Positions 18,408 through 28,166 are shown, numbered from the stretch's first letter. The stretch: DNA of 64,000 bases from Gillisella vitis (GCF_001541345.2 NZ_LMVL02000002.1:310001-374000); one strand, 5' to 3'. The notes: generated from the sequence alone by a model not told the origin. A program made the numbers and translations.

Positions 18408-18872
18408 TCAGACCCCCGTCGAGCCGAACCCGCCTGCACCACGCACGGTGTTCGATGTTTCGCTCACCTCTATCACCTGTACTTGCGTCACCGGCGCAAT
18501 TACCATCTGGGCGATGCGCATGCCGCGGGTGATGGTGAAATCCTCGGTGCCGAGATTGATGAGCAACACTTTTACTTCGCCGCGGTAATCGCTGTCGATG
18601 GTGCCGGGCGTGTTGAGGCAGGTGATGCCGTTTTTGAAGGCGAGGCCGGAGCGGGGGCGGATCTGCGCTTCAAAGCCCTGGGGGATTTCCATAATCAGCC
18701 CGGTTGGCACCAGAGCGCGTTTTCCGGGGGTAAGGGTCAGCGGTTCGGCCTCGGTCACGGCTGCGCGCAGGTCCATGCCAGCCGCACCCGCCGTCTCATA
18801 AGCGGGCAATTCCAGCCCTTCACCATGGGATAGACGTTTGAGATGAAGGCATGGCGCGGACGTATCGTGCAT
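18408..18872 (-). CDS. dut: dUTP diphosphatase
   Basis: 154 residues, a trimeric dUTPase. It hydrolyses dUTP to dUMP and pyrophosphate, keeping uracil out of DNA and feeding thymidylate synthesis. The five family motifs are present: [49 protein letters not shown], and the glycine-rich C-terminal arm [11 protein letters not shown]. In many alphaproteobacteria dut follows coaBC; here coaBC lies 11 kb away, and dut is paired with a GNAT gene instead. It is divergent from prfC. Confidence 0.97.
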   Translation of the reverse strand: MHDTSAPCLHLKRLSHGEGLELPAYETAGAAGMDLRAAVTEAEPLTLTPGKRALVPTGLIMEIPQGFEAQIRPRSGLAFKNGITCLNTPGTIDSDYRGEVKVLLINLGTEDFTITRGMRIAQMVIAPVTQVQVIEVSETSNTVRGAGGFGSTGV

Positions 18873-18956
18873 GGGGATATCCTTTGTTTGCCGGGGTCAA
18901 TTGCATATTGAACGCCAAAACGCTAGATAACCGGCCAGTTAAAAGGAATTCCTCAC

Positions 18957-20540
18957 ATGGCCGAAACGCTCGCAGAGGCGGTCTCCCGCCGCCGCACCTT
19001 CGCTATTATCGCTCACCCGGATGCTGGTAAAACCACGCTGACCGAAAAGCTGCTGCTGTTCGGCGGCGCGATCCAGCTGGCCGGTGAGGTGAAAGCCAAG
19101 AAAGACCGTATCCAGACCCGTTCGGACTGGATGAAGATCGAGCGGGAGCGCGGCATTTCCGTCGTCACCTCGGTGATGACCTTTGAGTATGAAGGCAATG
19201 TCTTCAATATTCTCGATACGCCCGGCCATGAAGATTTCGCCGACGATACGTATCGCACGCTGACGGCGGTCGATGCCGCTGTCATGGTCATCGATTCGGC
19301 CAAGGGTATCGAGCCACGCACACTGAAACTGTTCGAAGTCTGCCGGATGCGTGATATTCCGATCATCACCTTCGTCAACAAGATGGACCGCGAAAGCCGG
19401 GATATTTTCGAGGTTCTGGATGAGGTAGAAGAAAAGCTGGCGCTGGACACGGCCCCGATCACCTGGCCGGTCGGGCGCTCGAAAAGCTTTTGCGGCTCCT
19501 ATAATCTGGTCGATAATACCTTCCGTGGTTCCGACAAGCAGGTTGAAGCCTTAGCTGTCAACAGCCCGAAGAATGTCGCTGAAAACCTGCCGGAAAACGA
19601 GCGTCAGACCTTTATCGACGAGCTGGAGCTGGCGCAGGAAGCCTGCCGCCCCTTCGACCGTCAGGCCTTTCTCGAAGGCCATATGACCCCGGTGTTCTTC
19701 GGCTCGGCGCTCCGAAATTTTGGTGTGCGCGACCTGATCAATGCGCTGGGTGATTTTGCCCCGCCGCCACGCGACCAGATGGCCGATATCCGCAAGGTGC
19801 ATGCGGCGGAAGACAAGATGACGGCCTTTGTCTTCAAGATCCAAGCCAATATGGACCCCAACCACCGCGACCGCATCGCCTTTGCGCGGATTTGCTCCGG
19901 CAAGCTGGAGCGTGGCATGAAGGCGCGGCTGGCCCGCACCGGCAAGCTGATGGGCCTGACGGCGCCGCAATTCTTCTTCGCTTCGCAGCGGCAATTGGCC
20001 GATACCGCCTTTGCCGGTGACGTGGTGGGCATTCCCAACCACGGCACTTTGCGCATCGGCGATACGTTGACCGAAGGTGAAGCGCTTGTGTTTCAGGGTG
20101 TGCCGAACTTTTCGCCGGAAATCCTGCGCCGCGTGCGGCTTGAAGATGCGATGAAGGCCAAGAAGCTGAAGGAAGCCTTGCAGCAGATGGCGGAAGAGGG
20201 CGTCGTACAGCTGTTTTCGCCAGAAGACGGTTCGCCCGCCATTGTCGGCGTGGTCGGGGCCTTGCAGCTCGATGTGTTGAAGGAGCGGCTTTCGGGCGAA
20301 TATACCCTGCCTGTGTCGTTTGAAATGTCGCGCTTTTCCGTCTGCCGCTGGATTTCTGCCGAACAGCCCGGCGAACTCGACAAGTTCATGGCGGCCCGGC
20401 GCGGCGATATCTGCCGGGATCTGGATGGAGATCCGGTGTTCATGGCGCAGGATGCATTTTCGCTGCGCTATGAGGCGGAGCGCTATCCGGCAATCAAGAT
20501 GGTGGCCATCAAGGAATATCACGTCGCCAAGGCGGCGTGA
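18957..20540 (+). CDS. prfC: peptide chain release factor 3
   Basis: 527 residues. RF3 is the GTPase that removes RF1/RF2 from the ribosome after termination. GTPase motifs: G1 AHPDAGKTT at 19-27, G2 region RGISVVTSVMTFEY, G3 DTPGHEDF, G4 NKMD. The length and the RF3-specific blocks QFFFASQRQLADTAFAGDVV and GVVGALQLDVLKERL separate it from EF-G and TypA. GGAAT lies before the ATG. It is a single gene, with a perfect 14-bp hairpin shared with otsA at its end. Confidence 0.96.
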   Translation: MAETLAEAVSRRRTFAIIAHPDAGKTTLTEKLLLFGGAIQLAGEVKAKKDRIQTRSDWMKIERERGISVVTSVMTFEYEGNVFNILDTPGHEDFADDTYRTLTAVDAAVMVIDSAKGIEPRTLKLFEVCRMRDIPIITFVNKMDRESRDIFEVLDEVEEKLALDTAPITWPVGRSKSFCGSYNLVDNTFRGSDKQVEALAVNSPKNVAENLPENERQTFIDELELAQEACRPFDRQAFLEGHMTPVFFGSALRNFGVRDLINALGDFAPPPRDQMADIRKVHAAEDKMTAFVFKIQANMDPNHRDRIAFARICSGKLERGMKARLARTGKLMGLTAPQFFFASQRQLADTAFAGDVVGIPNHGTLRIGDTLTEGEALVFQGVPNFSPEILRRVRLEDAMKAKKLKEALQQMAEEGVVQLFSPEDGSPAIVGVVGALQLDVLKERLSGEYTLPVSFEMSRFSVCRWISAEQPGELDKFMAARRGDICRDLDGDPVFMAQDAFSLRYEAERYPAIKMVAIKEYHVAKAA

Positions 20541-20562
20541 TCACTGATGGAAAAGAGTAAGA

Positions 20563-20591
20563 CCGCATCAGGATTTTAAATCCTGATGCGG
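20563..20591. terminator. bidirectional hairpin between prfC and otsA
   Basis: A 29-base near-perfect palindrome, CCGCATCAGGATTT / AAATCCTGATGCGG, lies between the convergent stop codons of prfC and otsA. The A/T-rich tip gives only a small loop. GTTTTAA follows on the plus strand. Position and symmetry suggest it terminates both genes. Confidence 0.7.
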
Positions 20592-20603
20592 CATCACCCT
20601 GTT

Positions 20604-22007
20604 TTAAGCCGCTTCGGCGGACTTTTCCCTCGGCATTTCCATCAGATCCGACAGGAACGTGTCGCACCAATGGTTGACATCGTTGACCAGCAGATGGTCC
20701 ATCATGCCTTTCCAGCGGTCTTGGCGCTCGGCAAGTGGCATGTCGAGGGCGCGGGCAATGGCCTGGGCCGTGCCTTCCGTATCGTATGGATTGACCAGCA
20801 AGGCGCCTTTCAACTCGCGTGCCGCTCCGGCAAAACGCGATAGAACCAGAACGCCGGGATCATCGGGGTCCTGGGCGGCAACATATTCCTTGGCCACCAG
20901 GTTCATGCCGTCGCGCATCGGCGTCACCAGCCCGACCTTGGCCAGCCGGTAGAGCCCGGCCAAGACCGGACGCGCCACCGAGCGGGTCATGTAGCGGATC
21001 GGTACCCAATCGACAGTACCCAGCGCGCCGTTCACGCGCCCGGCCTGTTCGGCCACGGTGCGCTGCATGGCCTCATATTCCGGCACTTCAGAGCGGGATT
21101 TCGGGGTGATCTGCAAATAGGTCACCTTGCCCTGATAGTTCGGATTGGCATTGATGAAATGCTCATAGGCATCCAGACGCTGGGTCAGGCCCTTGGAATA
21201 ATCCAGCCGGTCGACACCGATCACCAGTGCCTTGCCTTCAATGCTTTGCGCAGCGCGCTTCACCATCACGTTGCGCACCGCCCTGCGGGCATAGGCGGCG
21301 AAGGCCGCCGTCTCAATGCCAATCGGATAATGACCCGCTTTGAACGTCCGATCATGGGATTTGATCTTGTTGCCGGAGATCGCCTCGCCAATCCCCTCGC
21401 GCACCAGGGCTCCGACGAAATTGGCATGGTCGAAATCGGTCTGGAAACCGACCAGATCGTAATGGGCCAGGCTTTCAATCAGCGTTTCATAGACCGGCAT
21501 GGCAAACAGCACATCGGCGGGTGGAAGCGGGATATGCAGGAAGAAGCCGATCCGGTTCTTCACCCCCATCTGCCGCAATTCCTTGGCGAGCGGGATCAGA
21601 TGATAATCCTGAACCCAGATCGTGTCGTCAGGCTTCAGCAGCGGCACCAGCCGTTCTGCGAAAAACCGGTTAACCCGGAAATAGCCGGTCATATCCTTGC
21701 GGGCATAATCGGTCAGGTCGAGACGGTAGTGAAAGGTGGGCCACAGCACGCGGTTGGCAAAGCCGTGATAATATTCATCGACATCGCGGTCGGTGAGATC
21801 AGTCAGCGCGTAGGTGATCTTGCCATCCTCGATCATCGCAAGCTCACCGGCCTCTTCCTCGCCGCTGGAGACGCCCGACCAGCCCATCCAGATGCCGCCC
21901 TTGTCCTCAAGGGCAGCCCGTAACGCGACGGCCAAACCTCCCGCCGGCGCTTTATTGGTCTTGTCGGGTACGGGAACACGGTTGGAAACCACAACAAGTC
22001 TGCTCAT
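20604..22007 (-). CDS. otsA: trehalose-6-phosphate synthase
   Basis: 467 residues, a GT20 retaining glycosyltransferase. It makes trehalose-6-phosphate from UDP-glucose and glucose-6-phosphate for osmotic and desiccation protection. Conserved features: [10 protein letters not shown] at the N-terminus, [10 protein letters not shown], the active-site [38 protein letters not shown], and the nucleotide-binding [17 protein letters not shown]. otsB lies just upstream on the same strand with 36 bases between them, so the pair forms an otsB-otsA operon. Confidence 0.97.
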   Translation of the reverse strand: MSRLVVVSNRVPVPDKTNKAPAGGLAVALRAALEDKGGIWMGWSGVSSGEEEAGELAMIEDGKITYALTDLTDRDVDEYYHGFANRVLWPTFHYRLDLTDYARKDMTGYFRVNRFFAERLVPLLKPDDTIWVQDYHLIPLAKELRQMGVKNRIGFFLHIPLPPADVLFAMPVYETLIESLAHYDLVGFQTDFDHANFVGALVREGIGEAISGNKIKSHDRTFKAGHYPIGIETAAFAAYARRAVRNVMVKRAAQSIEGKALVIGVDRLDYSKGLTQRLDAYEHFINANPNYQGKVTYLQITPKSRSEVPEYEAMQRTVAEQAGRVNGALGTVDWVPIRYMTRSVARPVLAGLYRLAKVGLVTPMRDGMNLVAKEYVAAQDPDDPGVLVLSRFAGAARELKGALLVNPYDTEGTAQAIARALDMPLAERQDRWKGMMDHLLVNDVNHWCDTFLSDLMEMPREKSAEAA

Positions 22008-22043
22008 ATCATTGTCCTTCTTATCGTTTTTCAGCCCAGAACG

Positions 22044-22850
22044 TCAGCTTGGACGAGCCAGCTTGGCGAGAATGTCCCGCAGTACCTGCGGGTTTGCCAA
22101 AGACTGGCTGGCCATACTGCCATCGAGATCGCCAACCCGGATCGACAAGCCGCCCAAGCGGTTGACGCATTCAAACATCGCCTCATCGGTCACGTCGTCA
22201 CCAATGGCGATGGCAACGCGGTCGGTGAAAGGCAGCTCGGCCAGATAGGCCTGCAAGGCCCGGCCTTTGTCGGCACTGTCAGGGCGGATTTCGATGACCA
22301 TCTTGCCGCGTTGCAGTTCATAGCCGGGACCTGCCGCCTTAAAGGCATCCGCCAAGGCTTTTTCCACCACGTCGGCACAGGCGGGAGCCTGGCGATAGTG
22401 AACGGCGATGGCGGCGCCCTTGTCCTCGACCAGCACGCCCGGCCAGGCCTGTTCGAGCTTTGGAAGGTCTTGCTTGACCGCCAGGAAAGCCGAACTCGGC
22501 TCACTGCGGATGACCGTGCCTTCCACAGTTCGCCGTTCGGTACCGTGCAATCCGGCAATCGGGAAATGCTTTGGCGCAAACAGCCGGTCAGCATAGGCCA
22601 GGGCCCGCCCCGTTACCAGCGCAAGCGCCCCGCCCATGCGTGTTGACAGCTTATCTAGGTCGTCTGCCAGCCCGACCGGCACACGGATTCCGTCCGGGCT
22701 TTCGGCAAGATCCAGCAATGTACCATCAATATCGAGAAACAATGCGTAGCGGTGAGGCTCGGCGTGGAGAAGATCAAACAACAGCGCTCCCGCGTCTTTT
22801 TGTTCGATTCGCGCTGGCGATCGCTTGATTGCCGATTGCTGGTTTTCCAT
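22044..22850 (-). CDS. otsB: trehalose-6-phosphate phosphatase
   Basis: 268 residues, a HAD-superfamily phosphatase that converts trehalose-6-phosphate to trehalose. HAD motif I is FLDIDGTLLDL with nucleophile D40 and general acid D42; motif II lies in ALVTGRAL; motif IV is AIGDDVTDEAMF near residue 215. The segment IAGLHGTERR is typical of OtsB. The first 30 residues are polar and unconserved. It is the first gene of the otsB-otsA operon and is divergent from thiD. Confidence 0.95.
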   Translation of the reverse strand: MENQQSAIKRSPARIEQKDAGALLFDLLHAEPHRYALFLDIDGTLLDLAESPDGIRVPVGLADDLDKLSTRMGGALALVTGRALAYADRLFAPKHFPIAGLHGTERRTVEGTVIRSEPSSAFLAVKQDLPKLEQAWPGVLVEDKGAAIAVHYRQAPACADVVEKALADAFKAAGPGYELQRGKMVIEIRPDSADKGRALQAYLAELPFTDRVAIAIGDDVTDEAMFECVNRLGGLSIRVGDLDGSMASQSLANPQVLRDILAKLARPS

Positions 22851-23062
22851 ATCCCGCCTCGTTTCACACGACCTGTCGACGCCTAGGTAACGATGGGTGT
22901 CCAGTTTGGTTCCCGAAAAATGCAGTTAATTGCGCAATGCAGCATAATGGGCGGGACCGTGACAGGAGCATGGAAAACTGCGATAGATCTGCCCAGACGT
23001 CCAGCTCTTCCACCAACAGGAGACGAGGTGTCGGGAGAATATTGACTTCGGCAGGGGCAATC

Positions 23063-23935
23063 ATGACCGTTCAAACAAGCGTTGAAATGCCTTTGCCTCG
23101 TGTCGCCAATGTCTTGTCGATTGCCGGTTCCGATCCGTCCGGAGGCGCAGGTATCCAAGCCGATCTGAAAGTATTTTCGGCTTTGGGTGTCTATGGCATG
23201 GCGGCGTTGACGGCGCTGACAGCCCAGAATACCCAAGGGGTGGCGGCTGTTGAGCTGCTCGCTCCCGCGTTCGTCGCAAGGCAGGTTGAGACGGTTTTTG
23301 CCGATATCCGGGTCGATGCGGTGAAAATCGGCATGTTGGCCAATGCCGATATCGTCGGCGCTGTAGCCGCTGTACTGGCCGGTCATGGGGAAGTGCCGGT
23401 CATTCTTGATCCGGTCATGGTTGCCAAGGGTGGGGCCGCGCTGCTGGATGACAAGGCGGTGGGCGCGCTGGTTGGGCAACTCTTGCCGCGGGTCCGCCTG
23501 ATCACCCCCAACCTGCCGGAAGCCGCTGCACTTCTGCGCGTTCCCGAGGCGGTGGACCACACCGGTATGGAGGCGCAGGCCAGGGCCTTGTTGGCGCTCG
23601 GCGCCAGAGCCGTGCTTCTGAAAGGTGGGCATCTGCCGGGCGACCAGAGTCCCGATCTGCTGGTCACGCCAACGCTGACCCTGTGGCTGGAAGGCAAAAG
23701 GATTGCCACCGCCAATACCCATGGCACCGGTTGCTCACTGTCCAGCGCCATTGCCGCCGAGCTTGCCAAGGCCATGGACCATGAGGCGAAGGATAGTGGA
23801 ACAGACGACGCCTTGGCGAAGGCGGTCACGGTGGCAAAGGCCTGGCTGGCTGGCGCGGTTCGGTCGGCAGGGCAGCTGACTGTTGGCTCCGGCCACGGAC
23901 CCGTTCATCATTTTTACCAAGCATGGCCGAAATAG
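23063..23935 (+). CDS. thiD: hydroxymethylpyrimidine (phosphate) kinase
   Basis: 290 residues. ThiD phosphorylates HMP and HMP-P in thiamine synthesis; it belongs to the ribokinase fold. Conserved blocks: VLSIAGSDPSGGAGIQADLK near residues 17-36, ALTAQNTQGV, VKIGMLAN, ILDPVMVAKGGAALL, the anion hole NTHGTGCSLSSAIAAELAKA and the C-terminal GSGHGPVHHFY. The upstream in-frame stretch from 22829 is not conserved; I chose the ATG at 23063, although its ribosome site (GGCAGGGGC) is moderate. No TPP-riboswitch features were recognised in the 210-base leader. Confidence 0.93.
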   Translation: MTVQTSVEMPLPRVANVLSIAGSDPSGGAGIQADLKVFSALGVYGMAALTALTAQNTQGVAAVELLAPAFVARQVETVFADIRVDAVKIGMLANADIVGAVAAVLAGHGEVPVILDPVMVAKGGAALLDDKAVGALVGQLLPRVRLITPNLPEAAALLRVPEAVDHTGMEAQARALLALGARAVLLKGGHLPGDQSPDLLVTPTLTLWLEGKRIATANTHGTGCSLSSAIAAELAKAMDHEAKDSGTDDALAKAVTVAKAWLAGAVRSAGQLTVGSGHGPVHHFYQAWPK

Positions 23936-23946
23936 CCGACGGCAGC

Positions 23947-24351
23947 TTATTCCGTCTCTGACCCGGGAAGTGCGCCGATACTGTCCAGCCAAAGGACAGA
24001 GGACCGCCGCCAGCTTTGGTGTTTTGGCAGCAGGACTTCCCGTTGGTTGATGCTACCCCAGCGGATGCCCCAGGTTTCGGCATCCATGCCCTCGCCGGTG
24101 GTGAGCAAGGGCGTGCCGCAATCTGGGCAGAAAAACTGATAGCGCGGCCGACCGTTGTCGCCGTATTTCATATAGGATTTAGGTGGACTTCCCGTTAGAT
24201 GCAGTTTGTCGCGCGGGGTTGAAACCGTGACCCGGAAGGGTGAACCGGTCAGGCGCTGACAATCGGTGCAATGGCAAATGCCGACATTCTCAGGGTCGAT
24301 TTCGGCACGATAGGTCACCTTGCCACAATGGCACTGTCCTTCGATCTGCAT
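23947..24351 (-). CDS. GFA family (CENP-V/GFA) zinc-binding protein
   Basis: 134 residues. The family carries structural zinc sites and includes the formaldehyde-activating protein Gfa; most members have no proven activity. The cysteine pattern is complete: C7 and C9 (GQCHCGKV), C26, C28 and C31 (ICHCTDCQRLTG), and C75 and C78 (FFCPDCGTPL). The protein ends in a polar tail. It lies 48 bases downstream of the phosphatase gene at 24400-24975 on the same strand and may be co-transcribed with it. Confidence 0.88.
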   Translation of the reverse strand: MQIEGQCHCGKVTYRAEIDPENVGICHCTDCQRLTGSPFRVTVSTPRDKLHLTGSPPKSYMKYGDNGRPRYQFFCPDCGTPLLTTGEGMDAETWGIRWGSINQREVLLPKHQSWRRSSVLWLDSIGALPGSETE

Positions 24352-24399
24352 GTCTTGAGCCTCCCGCGCTGCATTCTGCGGGACTATAATGCATAAGGC

Positions 24400-24975
24400 T
24401 CAGCTTTCGATCCCCATGGCTTTTTCAAATTCCAGCCAGCTGCGGTCCATGGCATAGGCCTTGGTGACATAGGGGATGCCGACATGGCCATAGATCACCG
24501 GCCAGAGTTGTTGCTCTGCTGTGTCCTCTTGCACGCCGGCAATCTGTTGCAGGTAGAGCACGGAGGCGAGACCGCTGCGGTCTGCACCGCCCTCGCAATG
24601 GATAAGGATGGGCTTTGGCGCGGATTTCAGCAGAGCGACCAGTTGCTCGGCCTTGTCGATGGTCAGGCCCTTGGCAGCCGACATGCGAAAATCGATGTGG
24701 TCGATGCCAAGTTCCCGGGCGGTTGCGACTTCCTGCGCATACCAGGGCGAGGGGGATGATCCGCGCAGATTGACGATGGTCCTGATACCGTAGCGCCCGG
24801 CATAATCCTTGATATCGGCGGCGGTGGGTTGGGCAGAGCGGTAGAATTCGCCTGGAATGACCTCGTGGAAATTGCCCGACATCCGGAGATAGCCGAGGTA
24901 GGCGCCGCAAGACAGCAGACCAGTCAAACAGGCAAGGGTGGTATAGCGGATGGCTTTCGCCAGCAGGATGGACAT
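24400..24975 (-). CDS. membrane-anchored dual-specificity/tyrosine phosphatase
   Basis: 191 residues. The N-terminus has one hydrophobic segment (about residues 11-30, TTLACLTGLLSCGAYLGYL), so the enzyme is probably tethered with its catalytic domain in the periplasm. The CX5R signature is HCEGGADRSG at 126-135, giving nucleophile C127 and phosphate-binding R133. The block EVIPGEFYRSAQPTAADIKD and IRTIVNLRG match bacterial DSP-like phosphatases. Possible substrates include phosphotyrosine proteins, inositol phosphates or lipid phosphates; none can be chosen. A frame-shifted shadow ORF of 161 residues overlaps it and was ignored. Confidence 0.87.
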   Translation of the reverse strand: MSILLAKAIRYTTLACLTGLLSCGAYLGYLRMSGNFHEVIPGEFYRSAQPTAADIKDYAGRYGIRTIVNLRGSSPSPWYAQEVATARELGIDHIDFRMSAAKGLTIDKAEQLVALLKSAPKPILIHCEGGADRSGLASVLYLQQIAGVQEDTAEQQLWPVIYGHVGIPYVTKAYAMDRSWLEFEKAMGIES

Positions 24976-25096
24976 GGGCTCACACAGGGTCGGATCAAAT
25001 AACCATCCACCCTGTAAAAGCTGAACCTGACATCGAACTGAAAGACGCGGCCCATCCCCCGCGTCCTATTATCACTATTTCGTCAATACGCAGCGA

Positions 25097-26008
25097 TCAA
25101 TGATCGGCTTTGATGAAGGTGCCGTTCTTCAATTCGCGCATGGCCTCCATCAGCTCTTCCCGGCTGTTCATGACGATCGGTCCATGCCAGGCGACCGGCT
25201 CCTTGATCGGCTTACCGGTCACCAGCAGAAAGCGAATGCCCTTTTCGCCAGCCTGGACGGTGATTTCATCGCCGGTATCGAAAACCACCAGCGTGCGGTT
25301 GCCGGAGAGGTCGCGGATATTCAGTTCTTCGCCCTGAAATTCCTTCTCCACCTTGACGCCGAACGGCTTGGAGGCATCGCGGAACGAGCCGGAACCTGCA
25401 AAAATATAGGCGAAGGCCGAACGATAGGTATCGACTGGAAAGCGCTTGGTCTTACCTGATGGTACCGAGATATCGAGATAGACTGGCTCTGCGGCAATGC
25501 CATCGACCGGGCCGGATTTGCCCCAGAAATCGCCGCTGATGACCCGCACCGCCGTGCCGTCGTCATCGACCACGACAGGAATGTCGGCGGACTTGATGTC
25601 CTGATAGCGCGGTGCGGTCATTTTCAGCGAGGAGGGCAGGTTGGCCCAGAGCTGGAATCCGTGCATCTTACCGGAAAAATCGCCTTTCGGCATTTCCTGG
25701 TGCATGATGCCGCTACCCGCCGTCATCCACTGAAGATCACCGGCGCCAAGCTGACCCTGATTGCCGAGGCTGTCGCCATGGTCCACCGTTCCGGCCAGAA
25801 CATAGGTGATGGTTTCAATGCCGCGATGCGGATGCCAGGGAAAGCCGCGGATATAATCCCTCGGATCGTCATTACGGAAATCATCCATCATCAGGAACGG
25901 ATCAGTCATCGACGTGTCGCCGAAGCCGAAGACGCGGTGCAGCTTGACACCGGCGCCTTCCGTGGTGGGCATGGCGCGGCTTTCATGTTTGACGGGGCGG
26001 ATGGACAT
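25097..26008 (-). CDS. pirin family protein
   Basis: 303 residues, two-domain cupin. Pirins bind a metal in the N-terminal domain, and some show quercetin 2,3-dioxygenase activity. The metal site is visible in FPWHPHRGIETITYVLAG near residues 54-71 and in GSGIMHQEMP, giving the usual His-His-His-Glu set. The C-terminal domain (FAYIFAGSG ... AWHGPIVMN) matches the family. AAGGAG lies before the ATG at 26008; the 58-residue extension upstream is rejected. It is monocistronic. Confidence 0.94.
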   Translation of the reverse strand: MSIRPVKHESRAMPTTEGAGVKLHRVFGFGDTSMTDPFLMMDDFRNDDPRDYIRGFPWHPHRGIETITYVLAGTVDHGDSLGNQGQLGAGDLQWMTAGSGIMHQEMPKGDFSGKMHGFQLWANLPSSLKMTAPRYQDIKSADIPVVVDDDGTAVRVISGDFWGKSGPVDGIAAEPVYLDISVPSGKTKRFPVDTYRSAFAYIFAGSGSFRDASKPFGVKVEKEFQGEELNIRDLSGNRTLVVFDTGDEITVQAGEKGIRFLLVTGKPIKEPVAWHGPIVMNSREELMEAMRELKNGTFIKADH

Positions 26009-26288
26009 CGGTCGGGCTCCTTTCGAGCGAATATGATTTGTAGCCAATATAAGGCTTTTCAAAAGCAGGCGAAGAGCACTGGACGCAACGCAGTGTTCAC
26101 AGAAGCGGCTCTTCAAGGAAACCCCTCCGCTCTTCACAAAACACAATGCCGCACTGCGAAATGTGATTACCGCTTTCGTCACGAATCTGACATGAAGAAA
26201 GCTGAGCTTTACGCTTCGTTATACACCTTCCTTCAAGATTGGCTCTGCCGGCTCCGCTGAGAACCGGTCTTGCCGGAGCATGAATGCC

Positions 26289-27104
26289 ATGTGTCGTTGG
26301 GCAGCCTATCGGGGAGAACCGCTCTTTATCGAGGAGCTGGTATCGTCGCCCGCCCATTCGCTGATCGAGCAATCCGTCTGCGCCACCCGCGCCAAGACAT
26401 CCACCAACGCGGACGGTTTTGGCCTGGCCTGGTACGGCGACCGACCGGAGCCGGGCCGGTTTCGCGATGTTCTGCCCGCCTGGTCGGACTGTAACCTGAA
26501 AAGCATTGCCCGGCAGATCCGCTCCCCGCTCTTTCTGGCGCATGTGCGCGCTGCAACCCATGGCGCGACCCGGCGCGACAATTGCCATCCTTTTGTGTAT
26601 GGCAACTGGTCTTTCATGCATAACGGCCAGATCGATCATTTCGATCGTATCCGCCGCGCCATGGAAAGCATGTTGGACGATGAATATTTCAACGCCCGCA
26701 CCGGCTCGACGGATTCCGAACTTCTGTTCTTGCTGGCCATGCAATTCGGCATGAAACATCGGCCGATTGCCGCCATGGCTGAGGCCATCGGTTTTGCCGA
26801 AAGACTGAGTGCCGAGATCATTGGCACCACCCGTGTCCGCTTTACCTCCGCCTTTTCCGATGGCCAGGCGCTGTATGCCGTGCGCTATTCCACCGACGCC
26901 TTTGCACCGACGCTGTATGCCGGGCCGATGGGGAGCAAGGGCGGGCATTGTCTGGTGTCCGAACCGCTGAACGATGACACGGAAACCTGGGTTGAGATCC
27001 CACCGGGCAGCGCCGTGATCCTCAATGATGAGGGTCTGAACGTCATGGGTTTCGAGCCGGAAATCGGCAACGCGCCTGCTCGGGTGACGGAAATGGCTGG
27101 CTGA
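26289..27104 (+). CDS. class II glutamine amidotransferase (YafJ/EgtC type)
   Basis: 271 residues. The N-terminal MCRWAAYRG places Cys2 as the nucleophile after Met removal, as needed in Ntn-type glutamine amidotransferases. Other family blocks: NADGFGLAWYG, LFLAHVRAATHGATRRDNCHPF and the Asn-Gly oxyanion element FMHNGQIDHFD. An ATG nine bases earlier (26280) would add MNA and block processing; GGAG at 26275-26278 also fits the later start better. The substrate is unknown; relatives include EgtC (ergothioneine) and YafJ. No ergothioneine genes are near. Confidence 0.9.
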   Translation: MCRWAAYRGEPLFIEELVSSPAHSLIEQSVCATRAKTSTNADGFGLAWYGDRPEPGRFRDVLPAWSDCNLKSIARQIRSPLFLAHVRAATHGATRRDNCHPFVYGNWSFMHNGQIDHFDRIRRAMESMLDDEYFNARTGSTDSELLFLLAMQFGMKHRPIAAMAEAIGFAERLSAEIIGTTRVRFTSAFSDGQALYAVRYSTDAFAPTLYAGPMGSKGGHCLVSEPLNDDTETWVEIPPGSAVILNDEGLNVMGFEPEIGNAPARVTEMAG

Positions 27105-27140
27105 TCTGGGTTTGCCCCGGATGCCAATAGGGCTGCGGCA

Positions 27141-28070
27141 TCATGGTGTGCCGACGTGCCGCCTCACTTCCTCAACGAAGGTCTTCAGCGCGCCACGATA
27201 GGAATCGCGGCGATAGGCAAGCGAAAGCGGCGCATCGAGGCCGGAGCCGGGCGCAAAACGGCGATAGGCGACGCCGGAGGTTTCCAGTCGCGCCATAGAT
27301 TGCGGAATGATCGACAGACCAAGACCCGCCGCCACCAGGCTGAGGGTGGAGACCAGTTTCGGCGCTTCCTGTGCGACATGCGGGCTGAAACCGGCAGCCT
27401 GGCAGGCCGCGATGATCCGGTCATACAGCCCTTGCGCCAGGGGACGGCGATAGAGCACGAATGTTTCTGCGGCCAGCGCGGCAAGCGCGACGGTATCGCT
27501 GTCACGGTTTTGACTGTGCAGGGCTAAAGGATGGGTGTCGGGCAAAGCCAGCACCATGTCCTCGATATCGACGGTCTCGATGCTGAGCGTTGGCCCCGAT
27601 CCAGGCAAAGCACCGGCGGTGGCGCGGATGAAGGCGGCATCAAGCCGACCGGCGGACAATTCACCCAGAAGTTCCGTGGTAGAGCCTTCATCCAGCCGCA
27701 GTTTCAGCGATGGTGAGGAGAGCCGCATGGCCCGCACGATGCTGGGTACCAGCGGATGAAAGACTGCCGAGGTGGTAAAGCCGATGGCAAGCTCGCCGAT
27801 TTCGCCACGCGCCGCCCGTTGTGCGGCCTCAACGGCCATATCCACATCGGCAAGGATCTGTCGGGCGCGGGCGATAAACGCCAGCCCCGCCTCGGTCAAG
27901 GCCATGCCGCGGGGCTGGCGGATAAACAGCGTCACCCCGACCAATGTTTCCAGAGCCTTGATCTGCTGGCTGAGAGGTGGCTGTTGCAGGCCAAGCCGCT
28001 CTGCCGCACGGGTCAGATGGCCCTCTTCGGCGACGGTCACGGCATAGCGAAGGTGGCGCAGTTCAATCAT
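27141..28070 (-). CDS. LysR-family transcriptional regulator
   Basis: 309 residues. The N-terminal winged helix-turn-helix is typical: MIELRHLRYAVTVAEEGHLTRAAERLGLQQPPLSQQIKALE. The effector-binding domain follows, with the family-typical ELAIGFTTSAVFHPLVPSIV and DAAFIRA. It is divergent from the chromate-transporter pair, with 96 bases between the start codons, so it most likely controls those genes and itself. The gap contains an ATATG / CATAT inverted pair at 28085-28107 that could be the binding site. The inducer is unknown. Confidence 0.92.
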   Translation of the reverse strand: MIELRHLRYAVTVAEEGHLTRAAERLGLQQPPLSQQIKALETLVGVTLFIRQPRGMALTEAGLAFIARARQILADVDMAVEAAQRAARGEIGELAIGFTTSAVFHPLVPSIVRAMRLSSPSLKLRLDEGSTTELLGELSAGRLDAAFIRATAGALPGSGPTLSIETVDIEDMVLALPDTHPLALHSQNRDSDTVALAALAAETFVLYRRPLAQGLYDRIIAACQAAGFSPHVAQEAPKLVSTLSLVAAGLGLSIIPQSMARLETSGVAYRRFAPGSGLDAPLSLAYRRDSYRGALKTFVEEVRRHVGTP

Positions 28071-28166
28071 GACATATCTTTAACATATGAAGTGTGGGGT
28101 ATCCATATATTGGACATCAGAATTCGAGCGGCGTATGGAAGAGAAAAGACGAAACGGACGATAGTC

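Noticed and set aside
22851..23062. TPP riboswitch before thiD
   Set aside because: The thi-box core (CUGAGA with the matching second element) was not found in the leader.
24425..24910. 161-codon minus frame inside the phosphatase gene
   Set aside because: It is the same stretch in a shifted frame without start signal or domain; the CX5R frame is real.
26097..26948. 283-codon minus frame opposite the glutamine amidotransferase
   Set aside because: Low-complexity composition and no family features; the plus-strand gene has catalytic Cys, His and Asn-Gly motifs.
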